From: Balneolaceae bacterium
GTDB lineage: Bacteria; Bacteroidota; Rhodothermia; Balneolales; Balneolaceae
Assembly: GCA_007127395.1 (NCBI GenBank)
Contig: SKZL01000125.1
Span: 1-12,257 of the forward strand
DNA length: 12,257 bases
Direction: 5' to 3'
Below, in pieces: positions 1 through 7,398 of this stretch. The translations under genes were made by a program, and so were the position numbers. Each line of letters opens with the position of its first letter. The first letter of the stretch is position 1. Under the pieces are notes generated by a model. It saw only the letters and a list, made by a program, of their open reading frames with translations, ran no database searches and was not told the DNA's origin.

Positions 1-711
1 TATGCAGCCAATGCAATGCTTGCTACAAAAATCACTTTCATGAATGAAGTGGCAAATATTTGTGAACGTGTAGGGGCCAATGTTGAAAATGTGAGGGCTG
101 GTATAGGTACTGATTCAAGAATAGGCAAGCGTTTTTTATTTGCAGGTATCGGTTATGGTAGGAGTTGTTTCCCGAAAGATGTGCAAGCCATTCATCACAC
201 GGCGGGTGAATACGGTTACGATTTCAAAATACTGGAATCAGTTATGAAGGTAAATGAGACACAAAAGGTCTCTATCATCGCTAAAATGAAAGATTATTAT
301 GATGGTAATTTGGATGGGTTGACCGTTGGGATCTGGGGTTTGTCGTTTAAACCGGAAACTGATGATATTCGAGAAGCGCCTTCTCTCTATATTACAAGTG
401 AACTGGCAAAATTAAATGTTCAGATGCGCGCATACGATCCGGAGGCGATGGGAACTTTCAAGGAGGCTTCTGATCCTGCAACTCTTGAAAAGATGGAGTT
501 TATTGATGACAGAGACTCCGTTATTGAGGGAGTGGATGCACTGATCATCTGTACAGAGTGGAATGAGTTCAGACGTCCTGATTTGGAAAGGTTCAAAAAA
601 GTGATGAAGAGTCCTGTGATCTTTGACGGACGTAACTTATACGACCTTAAGCGAGCTGAGGAGGCTGGATTTACATATATAAGTGTAGGTCGTCCGAGTG
701 TGAACCTCTGA
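1..711 (+). CDS. ugd: UDP-glucose 6-dehydrogenase, C-terminal part (5' end outside window)
   Basis: Oxidises UDP-glucose to UDP-glucuronate with two NAD+ in the cytoplasm, supplying sugar for envelope or exopolysaccharide. The reading frame is open to base 1, so the visible 236 residues are a fragment; the family is usually about 430-440 residues, so the N-terminal Rossmann domain is missing. Numbering from the Met at base 16, the catalytic-cysteine motif GYGRSCFPKD lies at residues 46-55 with Cys51. The NAD/UDP-sugar domain motif GLSFKPETDDIREAPS follows near residue 108, and the terminal UDP-binding part includes ICTEWNEF and FDGRNLYDL. Oddity: the usual GGSC before the cysteine reads GRSC (Arg49). 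It lies 42 bases before the UDP-glucuronate decarboxylase gene, which uses its product. The family is certain; a GDP-mannose dehydrogenase is less likely given the FPKD motif and the neighbour. Confidence 0.95.
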   Translation, partial: YAANAMLATKITFMNEVANICERVGANVENVRAGIGTDSRIGKRFLFAGIGYGRSCFPKDVQAIHHTAGEYGYDFKILESVMKVNETQKVSIIAKMKDYYDGNLDGLTVGIWGLSFKPETDDIREAPSLYITSELAKLNVQMRAYDPEAMGTFKEASDPATLEKMEFIDDRDSVIEGVDALIICTEWNEFRRPDLERFKKVMKSPVIFDGRNLYDLKRAEEAGFTYISVGRPSVNL

Positions 712-753
712 TAATAAATAACTGAGAAATTAAATCGGCAAAGGGCTTAAAAT

Positions 754-1701
754 TTGAAAAAAAGAGTACTTATAACCGGCGGAGCAGGTTTTTTGGGTTC
801 ACATCTTTGCGAAAGGTATCTAAAGGAGGGCTGGAAAGTTGTCTGTATGGATAACCTCATCACCGGTTCATACAATAATATTGTTCATCTGACAGATAAT
901 GAACATTTTCAGTTCATCGAGTTTGATGTCACAAATTACATCGATCTGGAGGGTGACCTGGATTTGATCCTTCACTTTGCTTCACCCGCATCACCGATCG
1001 ATTATCTTGAGATGCCGATTCAAACGCTCAAGGTGGGTTCTCTTGGAACACATAAAACTTTAGGACTTGCAAAAGCAAAAGGGGCAAAATTTCTGCTCGC
1101 TTCTACAAGTGAAGTGTATGGAGATCCGCTTGAACATCCACAAAAGGAGACTTATTGGGGGAATGTAAATCCAACCGGTTATAGAGGTGTTTATGATGAA
1201 GCAAAGAGATTTGCAGAAGCTATGACGATGGCATACCACCGATATCATGGAGTTGAAACAAGGATTGTACGAATCTTTAATACGTATGGTGCCAGAATGC
1301 GTTTGAAGGATGGTAGGGCACTACCTACGTTCTTCAGACAGGCTTTCGAGAATAAACCGATTACTGTATTCGGTGACGGTTCACAAACTCGTTCCTTTAC
1401 CTATGTGGATGATCTGGTTGAAGGAATATTCAGACTATCGCAGAGTGATGAGGTAGAGCCTGTGAATATCGGTAATCCGGAGGAGATATCAATCTTAGAA
1501 TTTGCCAAAGAGATCATCGAAATTACAGGAAGCAGTAGTGATATTGTTTTTAATGAGCTGCCGGCAGATGATCCAAAAATCAGACAACCCGATATAACAA
1601 AAGCTAAAAGAGTTTTAAAATGGGAACCCCTTACTGATCGTCGGGAAGGTTTATTGAAGACCATGAACTATTTTAAGGAACAGGTTCAGAAAAGTGGCTG
1701 A
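754..1701 (+). CDS. UDP-glucuronate decarboxylase (UDP-xylose synthase), SDR family
   Basis: Converts UDP-glucuronate to UDP-xylose, releasing CO2 through a bound-NAD 4-keto intermediate; it directly follows the dehydrogenase that makes its substrate. The 315-residue protein is a complete extended short-chain dehydrogenase. It has the NAD-binding motif GGAGFLG (residues 9-15), the signature [12 protein letters not shown] (about 74-85) typical of this enzyme rather than of GalE, the STSEVYGDP strand, and the catalytic YxxxK pair Tyr147/Lys151 in YDEAK. The downstream RIFNTYG and [12 protein letters not shown] motifs are also present. The start is TTG: the next in-frame Met (residue 32) would remove the NAD-binding loop. 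An AAAGGG about 10 bases upstream is the only ribosome-site-like sequence. The stop codon lies inside the Nudix gene (8-base overlap). A dTDP-glucose dehydratase-like role is the main alternative, but the signature argues against it. Confidence 0.92.
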   Translation: MKKRVLITGGAGFLGSHLCERYLKEGWKVVCMDNLITGSYNNIVHLTDNEHFQFIEFDVTNYIDLEGDLDLILHFASPASPIDYLEMPIQTLKVGSLGTHKTLGLAKAKGAKFLLASTSEVYGDPLEHPQKETYWGNVNPTGYRGVYDEAKRFAEAMTMAYHRYHGVETRIVRIFNTYGARMRLKDGRALPTFFRQAFENKPITVFGDGSQTRSFTYVDDLVEGIFRLSQSDEVEPVNIGNPEEISILEFAKEIIEITGSSSDIVFNELPADDPKIRQPDITKAKRVLKWEPLTDRREGLLKTMNYFKEQVQKSG

Positions 1702-2152
1702 TAAAAGAGTGATAGATCTTTATCCCTATAAGATTGTTGAAGAAGAACCGTTCTTCCTACTGTTAAAAAGATCAAAAGGCCATATTTATTATGGCCAATG
1801 GAGAATGATAGGAGGTAAAGTGGAGTCCGGTGAAACTTATTGGCAGGCAGCAGTCAGGGAACTTTTTGAAGAGACAGAACTAAAGCCATTAAAACTCTGG
1901 ACAATTCCGTCGATTAATTCATTCTATGAGCACGGCACAGATCAGATATTACATATTCCGGCTTTTGCAGCTGATATCAGTGTTTCTGAAAAAGTAAACT
2001 TAAATTCAGAACACTCCGGCTTTGATTGGTTTTCACTTGAAGATGCAATCACAAGAATCAGTTGGCCTGAACAGAAAAGGCTGATTCAACTCACTTATTC
2101 GTTGATAACATCCAATCAAATACTGGAAGATTGGTATATAGATATTCACTGA
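1694..2152 (+). CDS. Nudix hydrolase
   Basis: A 152-residue Nudix-fold pyrophosphohydrolase that would cleave an X-linked nucleoside diphosphate with a metal ion; the substrate cannot be read from the sequence. The Nudix box spans residues 41-63: Gly41, then GE at 46-47, and REL-F-EE at 55-60 with the metal-binding Glu56, Glu59 and Glu60. The Gly expected near the end of the box (EExGU) is Glu62. The strand before it ([22 protein letters not shown]) matches small NTP pyrophosphatases that act on (d)NTPs or dihydroneopterin triphosphate. The start is GTG at 1694, overlapping the decarboxylase stop by 8 bases; a second in-frame GTG at 1709 is possible. It overlaps the following barrel gene by 22 bases, so the genes are probably translationally coupled. 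A role in nucleotide-sugar turnover is suggested only by position. Confidence 0.85.
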   Translation: MADKRVIDLYPYKIVEEEPFFLLLKRSKGHIYYGQWRMIGGKVESGETYWQAAVRELFEETELKPLKLWTIPSINSFYEHGTDQILHIPAFAADISVSEKVNLNSEHSGFDWFSLEDAITRISWPEQKRLIQLTYSLITSNQILEDWYIDIH

Positions 2153-3393
2153 TATTACTCTTATTTCTGCTCATTGCATTTAAACATCCTGCAATGGTCA
2201 CTGCACAAAGTGCAGCTTATGAAATACTGCCATCCCCTGATTTATGGTATAACGACGTGGATGGGATCAGAGTGGGTGTGAACCTGAAGGGACAGGTACC
2301 GGGTACATTTGAAGATGGCCCTCACAGATTGGATGCCGGTTTTTGGGTAGGTTTATGGTTTCCGAAACTTCCGGTTTCATATTACCTGAGTTACACGGAG
2401 CCGATCAACCGATGGTCCGATTTTGGAAGTGAAGCAAGTATAGGAATCTTAAGTTCAATTCGGACAGGTTATCACAATCATGGAATTGCCTTCAACAAAA
2501 GGTGGCAACAGGGGTTTGATGAGAGACGTTATCGAGAGCTACGTATATACAACTCTTATGAGAAAAGATTTGATGTGGACTACACCCCGTTTCAAAGCCT
2601 TTGGAGCGACCAAGATAAGTTGTTTACACATTTCTCAGCTGAACTTCGGGATGATAATAGGCTTGGATGGTACCGCTTCAATTTGAATACATCGTTTCAA
2701 TATCTTGATGATAGTTTCAATGTAACCACTCTGGCAGCAATTCAGAGTGTCGAATTTAATCGTTTTTGGGCATTACATCTGAGAGGCTACAGCGGATTTG
2801 CCACATCAGGGAGCACGCCTGAATATCTTCACTCGAGAAGTATGAGGCCTGCAAACCAATGGGGCGGCAATGGTGTTACAAGGGCAAAAGGTACTATTCC
2901 TCAAAGCTGGCTTGAATTGGGTAATATGCACATTGCGGGAGGGGCAAATTTAAGGGGTTATACATCATCTGATGTAGATAGTTTTATTCTAAAATGTAAT
3001 CAACCCGGTTCAAATAGTGAAACGTGTCTGAATGAAAACGGCTCACAACTGCTTTTTCATTCCATTATTTCATTGAATGCAGAGCTTGACTATTGGAATC
3101 CGATTGCCGTTATGTTTAATAAGATTCCGTACGCGTCTGAGTTTCTAAAATTCAGGTCATATCTGTTCTTCGACACAGGCCGATCTCTGGAGTTCATTGA
3201 AAATGAGCCATCCGGCTCTTTTTCCAATGCCGGTGCCGGTTTTTCACTTTCACTGAATATTCCTGATTACCGAGGCAAAGACAGGGGGTTCGTATTCAGA
3301 TATGAAATTCCTTTCTGGTTATCGGAACCAAAAGATAATGACTCATTCAAAGTTAGACATCTATTTGGCTTTGGTGCCGTGATTTCCTTCTAA
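2131..3393 (+). CDS. Secreted outer-membrane beta-barrel protein, Omp85/surface-antigen-like, without POTRA domains
   Basis: A 420-residue exported protein that probably sits in the outer membrane. Residues 1-25 look like a signal peptide (Arg4, Leu/Ile-rich core, VTA before Gln26). The rest is alternating polar and aromatic strands ending in Phe420, as expected of a barrel. Three features resemble the barrel of BamA/TamA-type proteins: the loop-6 motif GANLRGY (271-277), FFDTG (346-350), and the closing strands AGAGFSLSLNIP and HLFGFGAVISF. No POTRA domain fits, because the barrel-like WYNDVDGIRVG begins at residue 39. The start is TTG at 2131; no other standard start keeps the signal peptide, and a stop lies upstream at 2068-2070. 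It overlaps the Nudix gene and lies 9 bases before the lipoprotein gene. It could also be a barrel like those found at the C-terminus of some large peptidases. Function unknown. Confidence 0.65.
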   Translation: MVYRYSLILLLFLLIAFKHPAMVTAQSAAYEILPSPDLWYNDVDGIRVGVNLKGQVPGTFEDGPHRLDAGFWVGLWFPKLPVSYYLSYTEPINRWSDFGSEASIGILSSIRTGYHNHGIAFNKRWQQGFDERRYRELRIYNSYEKRFDVDYTPFQSLWSDQDKLFTHFSAELRDDNRLGWYRFNLNTSFQYLDDSFNVTTLAAIQSVEFNRFWALHLRGYSGFATSGSTPEYLHSRSMRPANQWGGNGVTRAKGTIPQSWLELGNMHIAGGANLRGYTSSDVDSFILKCNQPGSNSETCLNENGSQLLFHSIISLNAELDYWNPIAVMFNKIPYASEFLKFRSYLFFDTGRSLEFIENEPSGSFSNAGAGFSLSLNIPDYRGKDRGFVFRYEIPFWLSEPKDNDSFKVRHLFGFGAVISF

Positions 3394-3402
3394 GATATTA
3401 TT

Positions 3403-5157
3403 ATGAGATCCGGATATCGCTTCTTATTCATACTGGCTGCACTTTACTTGATGGCTATTTCCTGTACGTCAAGTCGCTGGGTGGTAACAGATGAAAATGC
3501 GCTGAACCCAAATGATGAACCTACAGTTGTTGAAGAGAATATTGTCTTACTGCTTGAAAACAGGCCAAGTTACCAGAATCCTCAGATTGTCTTTCAATCA
3601 TATTTAACGAGCGACAGAGAGTATCAGGAGTGGTTAAAAATGGAGAGAACGGTTCAACAGTATCGGCCAAAATGGGGATTCATGTTTGCGGGACTTGCTG
3701 CTTCAGCGTATGCATTTGCCGCCGCAAATTCCTCCGGTATTTCTCCTGCTGTCAGCTCAGATCAAAGGACTGTACTGAATATTTCGGCAGGGCTTCTTGC
3801 AGTAGTTTCTGTTCTTAATATGAAACCAACCGGAGAACCGATCTATACAGGAGAGAATCAGTTGATGAGACAGAGTGGATATGTGATAATATCAGATACA
3901 ACAAAAGCTGATGATGTCGATATCTATAATGGATTTGCAGTGGATTTAGAGATCGGTTATAAAGATGAAATCATCTATTCAGAACCAAATTTGGATTTAA
4001 GCAGCGGCAGACTTGAAATAAATCTCTCTTTTGTGAGTGATTATGTGGAGAGCCAATTAGATGATGCAGACATCATTGTTTTGAGAATGAGATACAACGG
4101 AAATATCTTGACAGAAGAGGTAAGAATTAAAGATTTTCTGGAACCGCATATTTTAATCACCTCACCCATTGCGGTCCTCAGAAACACCAGGCAAGTGACT
4201 GAACAAAATATTGTGACAGAAGTAGGCCAGGGAAGTTCGCTTCGGTTGATCCATCAGGATGAAGAGTGGTATCGTGTGCTATTTGGAGGATCAGAAGTTT
4301 TTATTTCAACTCATTCAGGAGAAGTTGAATGGAGAAGTTCGGACAGATCTGGTTCATCTGCGATCACAGAATTTGCAGAGGTGCCATTTGGACACATTGA
4401 TGTAGAAAACAGTGTGCCGATATTGAAATCAAATAATCCGAGAGACAGGGCTATCATATTAACAAATGGCTTTTCCGGTGATTTTGAACCGAGGCAATAT
4501 CTGGACAGAGATCATGAACTTTTTCGTTTCTATATGAGATCCGCTCTTCAGATGAACCGGGAGCAGATCCTTACTTTGGAAATGGATACTCTTGACCACT
4601 GGAAAGATGAACTGGAACAGTTTGCCTTTTCCGATTCAGTGTCTGCCCTGCATGTCTATCTTTCCGGTTATGGTTACCAGACCGAAAACCGGGAGATTGG
4701 TTTACACTATGTAGACAGGGACTCAAGCTTTAATACACTGTCTGATTACCTGTTTGGGATTTTTGAGGATATTAATCCGGAATCGATGTTCCTTTATGTG
4801 GATCTGGAGTTTTCAGGCAACGAAAATGAGAGAGAATTGGGTAATGGCAGAAGCAGTTCTACTTTGGCACTGTTTCAAACAGCCGGAATACTATTGAGGA
4901 AACTTCCAAATAGTGCAATTATTTTCAGTAACAGGCCGGGTCAAAGATCATCCGTTTATGCTTCATCCGGATTGGAAAACCAAAGGCATCACATCTTTAA
5001 TTACTATCTGGCTGATGCAATTAAACGGAGAAATGTAAGAATCGCTGATATTGTGCGTCACCTGGAGAATAATGTGGACTATACATCCAGAAGATATCAC
5101 GATCGGCCACAGGAGGTTATCGTCTTCGGTAATACCACACTATACATCAATCAATGA
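3403..5157 (+). CDS. Predicted lipoprotein with SH3-like and inactive caspase-like domain
   Basis: A 584-residue protein that I cannot name. The N-terminus is a lipoprotein signal: hydrophobic residues 7-19 and a lipobox ending AIS-Cys21. Two hydrophobic stretches at about 91-108 and 124-138 may be membrane-inserted or buried. A beta-rich segment at about 250-311 (SPIAVLRNTRQ, GSSLRLIHQDEEWYRVLF) resembles a bacterial SH3 domain. From about 349 to the end the layout is that of a C14 caspase-like domain: RAIILTNGFSG, then VYLSGYG (418-424), YVDLEFSG (465-472), IIFSNRPGQRSS, a GIFTYYL-like HIFNYYLADAIK, and a closing QEVIVFGN. In the family, SGHG and DACHSG carry the catalytic His and Cys; here they are Tyr423 and Glu469, so it should not be a protease. 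ATG start without a clear ribosome site. Overlaps the transporter gene by 4 bases (ATGA). Confidence 0.7.
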   Translation: MRSGYRFLFILAALYLMAISCTSSRWVVTDENALNPNDEPTVVEENIVLLLENRPSYQNPQIVFQSYLTSDREYQEWLKMERTVQQYRPKWGFMFAGLAASAYAFAAANSSGISPAVSSDQRTVLNISAGLLAVVSVLNMKPTGEPIYTGENQLMRQSGYVIISDTTKADDVDIYNGFAVDLEIGYKDEIIYSEPNLDLSSGRLEINLSFVSDYVESQLDDADIIVLRMRYNGNILTEEVRIKDFLEPHILITSPIAVLRNTRQVTEQNIVTEVGQGSSLRLIHQDEEWYRVLFGGSEVFISTHSGEVEWRSSDRSGSSAITEFAEVPFGHIDVENSVPILKSNNPRDRAIILTNGFSGDFEPRQYLDRDHELFRFYMRSALQMNREQILTLEMDTLDHWKDELEQFAFSDSVSALHVYLSGYGYQTENREIGLHYVDRDSSFNTLSDYLFGIFEDINPESMFLYVDLEFSGNENERELGNGRSSSTLALFQTAGILLRKLPNSAIIFSNRPGQRSSVYASSGLENQRHHIFNYYLADAIKRRNVRIADIVRHLENNVDYTSRRYHDRPQEVIVFGNTTLYINQ

Positions 5158-6023
5158 TGTCGGGCTGGATATTTGTCATATTATCTGCCTCAACATCCAT
5201 TTTGATTGCTCACTTCTTAAAGCAATCTGAGAGCAGAAAGCTGAACACAATACGGGTACTGACGGTCAATTATCTGGTAGCGTCAGCTGTTGCTCTTACC
5301 GTTTCAATCTATATCGGAGGAGATGTTGTTAACAGCGACCAGATGATACAGCCAATACTTTTGGCGGGAGTTGTGGGTGTAATTTTTATTGCAAACTTTT
5401 ATTTCTACAGTAAATCTGTCTTTCATAACGGTGTAGGAATCAGCATCGCAGCAATGCGTATTTCATTGATCATACCGGTACTTCTCTCAACAATATGGTA
5501 CCTGGAATTTTTGAGCCCATATCAATGGTTAGGTGTTTTTCTGGTTTTTACAACTCTGTTTTTGTTGCTGCCCAGAAAGAAGAGTATCGAATTTGAACTT
5601 AAGAAGGAGACAGGTTGGCTTCTATTATTGTTATTTCTGGGTACAGGAGTTGGTGATGCTTCACTCAAAGTGTTCGAGTCAGAATTCTCAGATATTATGG
5701 GGAAGGAGCTTTTTATGGGATCAGTCTTTTTGACTGCCTTCATAATTGGTCTATTGACTCTTTTAATCAGAAGAGAGCTACAGTTTACACTTAATGAGAT
5801 TAAACTTGGTATTGCTATAGGAATACCCAATCTTTTGACTTCCATCTTTTTGATCATGGCACTTGAGAGAATGAGTGGAGCCGTGGTCTACAGTTCCGTT
5901 AATGTGTTAACAGTTTTAGGTGGCACACTGATCGGAATTATCTTTTGGAAAGATCACTTTACAAAAACTCAATGGATAGGAATTTTACTTACGGTGGTTT
6001 CAATTTTATTACTGATTCAATAA
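5154..6023 (+). CDS. DMT-superfamily (EamA-type) inner-membrane transporter
   Basis: A 289-residue, very hydrophobic protein with about ten membrane helices, roughly at residues 4-20, 34-54, 66-84, 95-115, 120-138, 154-170, 187-206, 218-236, 241-262 and 271-288. This is the two-times-five helix layout of EamA/DMT permeases. A short charged loop (PRKKSIEFELKKE) separates the two halves. Family members export or exchange small metabolites such as amino acids or nucleotide sugars; nothing here fixes the substrate. Its start ATG overlaps the lipoprotein stop (ATGA), so it is probably translated by coupling; a second Met immediately follows and could be the true start. Being last in the run of envelope and nucleotide-sugar genes makes a metabolite or sugar-precursor role possible, but this is only inferred from position. 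Confidence 0.8.
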   Translation: MMSGWIFVILSASTSILIAHFLKQSESRKLNTIRVLTVNYLVASAVALTVSIYIGGDVVNSDQMIQPILLAGVVGVIFIANFYFYSKSVFHNGVGISIAAMRISLIIPVLLSTIWYLEFLSPYQWLGVFLVFTTLFLLLPRKKSIEFELKKETGWLLLLLFLGTGVGDASLKVFESEFSDIMGKELFMGSVFLTAFIIGLLTLLIRRELQFTLNEIKLGIAIGIPNLLTSIFLIMALERMSGAVVYSSVNVLTVLGGTLIGIIFWKDHFTKTQWIGILLTVVSILLLIQ

Positions 6024-6072
6024 GCCATAAGATTTTTTATATTTTCCCATCACACTTTGATATCTAAAATGA

Positions 6073-6107
6073 TTGCCTGATCAGCGCATATTGAATGCAT
6101 CAGGCGA
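6073..6107 (+). other. Imperfect hairpin between transporter and pta genes
   Basis: GCCTGAT (6075-6081) pairs with ATCAGGC (6099-6105), extended outward by one wobble and one A-T pair. Inside, GCAT and ATGC can pair around a 5-base loop, with CAGC left as a bulge. It lies in the 119-base gap between the stop of the transporter and the start of pta. On this strand it is followed by GAATTTAAAAAATG rather than a T-run, so it is not a standard intrinsic terminator. It may be a protein-binding palindrome or an mRNA-stabilising end. No clear promoter was recognised in the rest of the gap. Confidence 0.35.
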
Positions 6108-6142
6108 ATTTAAAAAATGTATTATCTGAAATTGATTAGGAA

Positions 6143-7123
6143 ATGACGCAATTAGAGAAGATTCGAAAACGAGCATCAGAAAATAGAAAAAGGGTACTGC
6201 TGCCCGAAGCAGAAAAAGATATCCGGGTCATAAAAGCGGCTCTCGAACTGGACAAGGAGAATCTTGCAATTCCTGTTTTGATTGGTGATCCATTGCAAAT
6301 CAGAGATTTGGCAGGCAAAAATAGTATAGAGCTTCCTGAATTAATTGAGATTCGTTCTGTTATTGGCGAAGATGAAGATGAAAAATTCAGTTTTTTCAAG
6401 CAAAAACTTGCACATAAAAATCCTGATGATGAACAGATTGAAAAAATCTGTTTGAACCCACTTTTTACTGCCGGATGGTTATTGGAACGAGGTTATGGTG
6501 ACAGTGCTGTTGCAGGTTCAGTTGCATCAACTTCAGAAGTGATTATTGCTGCCATCAGAACAGTCGGTGTATCACCGCGATCTTCATTGGTTTCCAGCTC
6601 ATTTCTGATGGAACTTCCGGATGGAAGAGTTTATACATACGCTGATTGCGCTGTTGTACCTTATCCTGATTCAAGCCAGCTCGCTTCCATTGCATTGGAT
6701 GCCGGTGGCACTCACTTAAAGCTGACAGACAGCTCTCCAAAAATTGCATTTCTCTCTTTTTCCACGAAAGGGAGTGCAAAACATGATTCTGTTACATTGG
6801 TTCAGGAAGCACTGTCTCTGGCCATAGAACAGAACAGCAAATGGGTGATCGATGGAGAGATGCAATTTGATACAGCTGTGGTTCCGGATATAGCTGCCAG
6901 AAAAGCTCCCGGCTCAGCTTTACAGGGGAATGCCAATGTATTTATTTTTCCAAATCTGGATGCTGGAAACATCGCATATAAAATTACAGAAAGGATCGGA
7001 GGCGCCACCGCTACCGGGCCGATCCTTCAAGGATTGGCAAAACCTTATATGGATCTTTCAAGAGGGTGTTCCGTTGAAGATATCGTAAATACAGCATGTG
7101 TAAGTGCTTTGCTTAGTGACTGA
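6143..7123 (+). CDS. pta: Phosphate acetyltransferase (short, single-domain form)
   Basis: Interconverts acetyl-CoA and acetyl phosphate in the cytoplasm, linking central metabolism to acetate formation or use. The 326 residues fit the short form that consists only of the catalytic PTA/PTB domain; the long E. coli form also has an N-terminal regulatory part. Recognisable stretches are RVLLPEAEKDIRVIKAA near the start, GYGDSAVAGSVASTSEV in the middle, and the C-terminal family signature FPNLDAGNIAYKI..RIGGATATGPILQGLAKP..DLSRGCSVEDIVN. ATG start with a close TTAGGA just upstream, a weak ribosome site. No acetate kinase gene lies beside it in the window, although pta and ackA are often paired. 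A phosphotransbutyrylase is less likely because the C-terminal signature matches acetyl-specific members. Confidence 0.92.
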   Translation: MTQLEKIRKRASENRKRVLLPEAEKDIRVIKAALELDKENLAIPVLIGDPLQIRDLAGKNSIELPELIEIRSVIGEDEDEKFSFFKQKLAHKNPDDEQIEKICLNPLFTAGWLLERGYGDSAVAGSVASTSEVIIAAIRTVGVSPRSSLVSSSFLMELPDGRVYTYADCAVVPYPDSSQLASIALDAGGTHLKLTDSSPKIAFLSFSTKGSAKHDSVTLVQEALSLAIEQNSKWVIDGEMQFDTAVVPDIAARKAPGSALQGNANVFIFPNLDAGNIAYKITERIGGATATGPILQGLAKPYMDLSRGCSVEDIVNTACVSALLSD

Positions 7124-7268
7124 AAGCAGTTGTGACACTGTACTTACATTCGTTAACCAACCATTACGTCGATTCGGTATCTATCATTCAGATAGCAACT
7201 ATCAATTGGATTCATATCAGAATTGTCTATTTATTTCAGCCTGAAAGCTTCTTGGGTAAACGTACCAT

Positions 7269-7301
7269 TTTGCTTATATTTACTCATTCTAAATAAGGAT
7301 G
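7269..7301 (+). promoter_or_regulatory. Tentative promoter for the suf operon
   Basis: TTTG at 7269-7272 and TAAGGATG at 7294-7301 are 21 bases apart. They partly fit the Bacteroidota pattern TTTG followed by TAnnTTTG, with four of the six fixed bases of the second box matching. Transcription would then begin near 7308, exactly where a folded leader begins. The rest of the gap after pta (7124-7268) shows only short CTATC/GATAG/CTATC repeats at 7181-7203 that could form either of two small hairpins, with no T-run, so no clear pta terminator. The match is weak and rests on position. Confidence 0.25.
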
Positions 7302-7307
7302 TGTATA

Positions 7308-7375
7308 TTGGTCTCCTGGTAGGTTACTGCCCTTACACAGTAACAATAAGGCTGAGAGATTGAATTAGGCTTATT
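7308..7375 (+). promoter_or_regulatory. Structured 5' leader ahead of sufB, possible cis-regulatory RNA
   Basis: Three pairings can be seen. GTTACTG (7323-7329) and CAGTAAC (7338-7344) form a perfect 7-pair hairpin with an 8-base loop. TTGGTCTC (7308-7315) pairs with GAGATTGA (7356-7363), allowing three G-U pairs, and encloses that hairpin. AATAAG (7345-7350) pairs with CTTATT (7370-7375), directly abutting the first hairpin. The second and third pairings can only coexist as a pseudoknot, or else act as alternatives. The sufB ATG follows 24 bases after the last arm. A CTGAGA motif is present, but the rest of the TPP riboswitch consensus is absent. No known class was recognised; the structure could relay iron or Fe-S status to sufB, which is inference. 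Confidence 0.4.
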
Positions 7376-7398
7376 AATGATAAAAAAAGATAGAATTT

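Noticed and set aside
7126..7139. CAGT/ACTG inverted repeat just after pta, possible terminator
   Set aside because: Four-pair stem with no T-run following; too weak to call.
7301..7363. 20-codon open frame (GTG start) in the sufB leader, possible leader peptide
   Set aside because: Its start is only one base after an AAGGA, too close for a ribosome site, and it would lie upstream of the inferred transcript start. It also overlaps the paired arms, so it is more likely by chance.
7341..7375. CTGAGAG motif resembling a TPP riboswitch
   Set aside because: Only this short motif matches; the second conserved half (CTGATCTGG-like) and the required helices are absent, and the downstream gene is not a thiamine gene.
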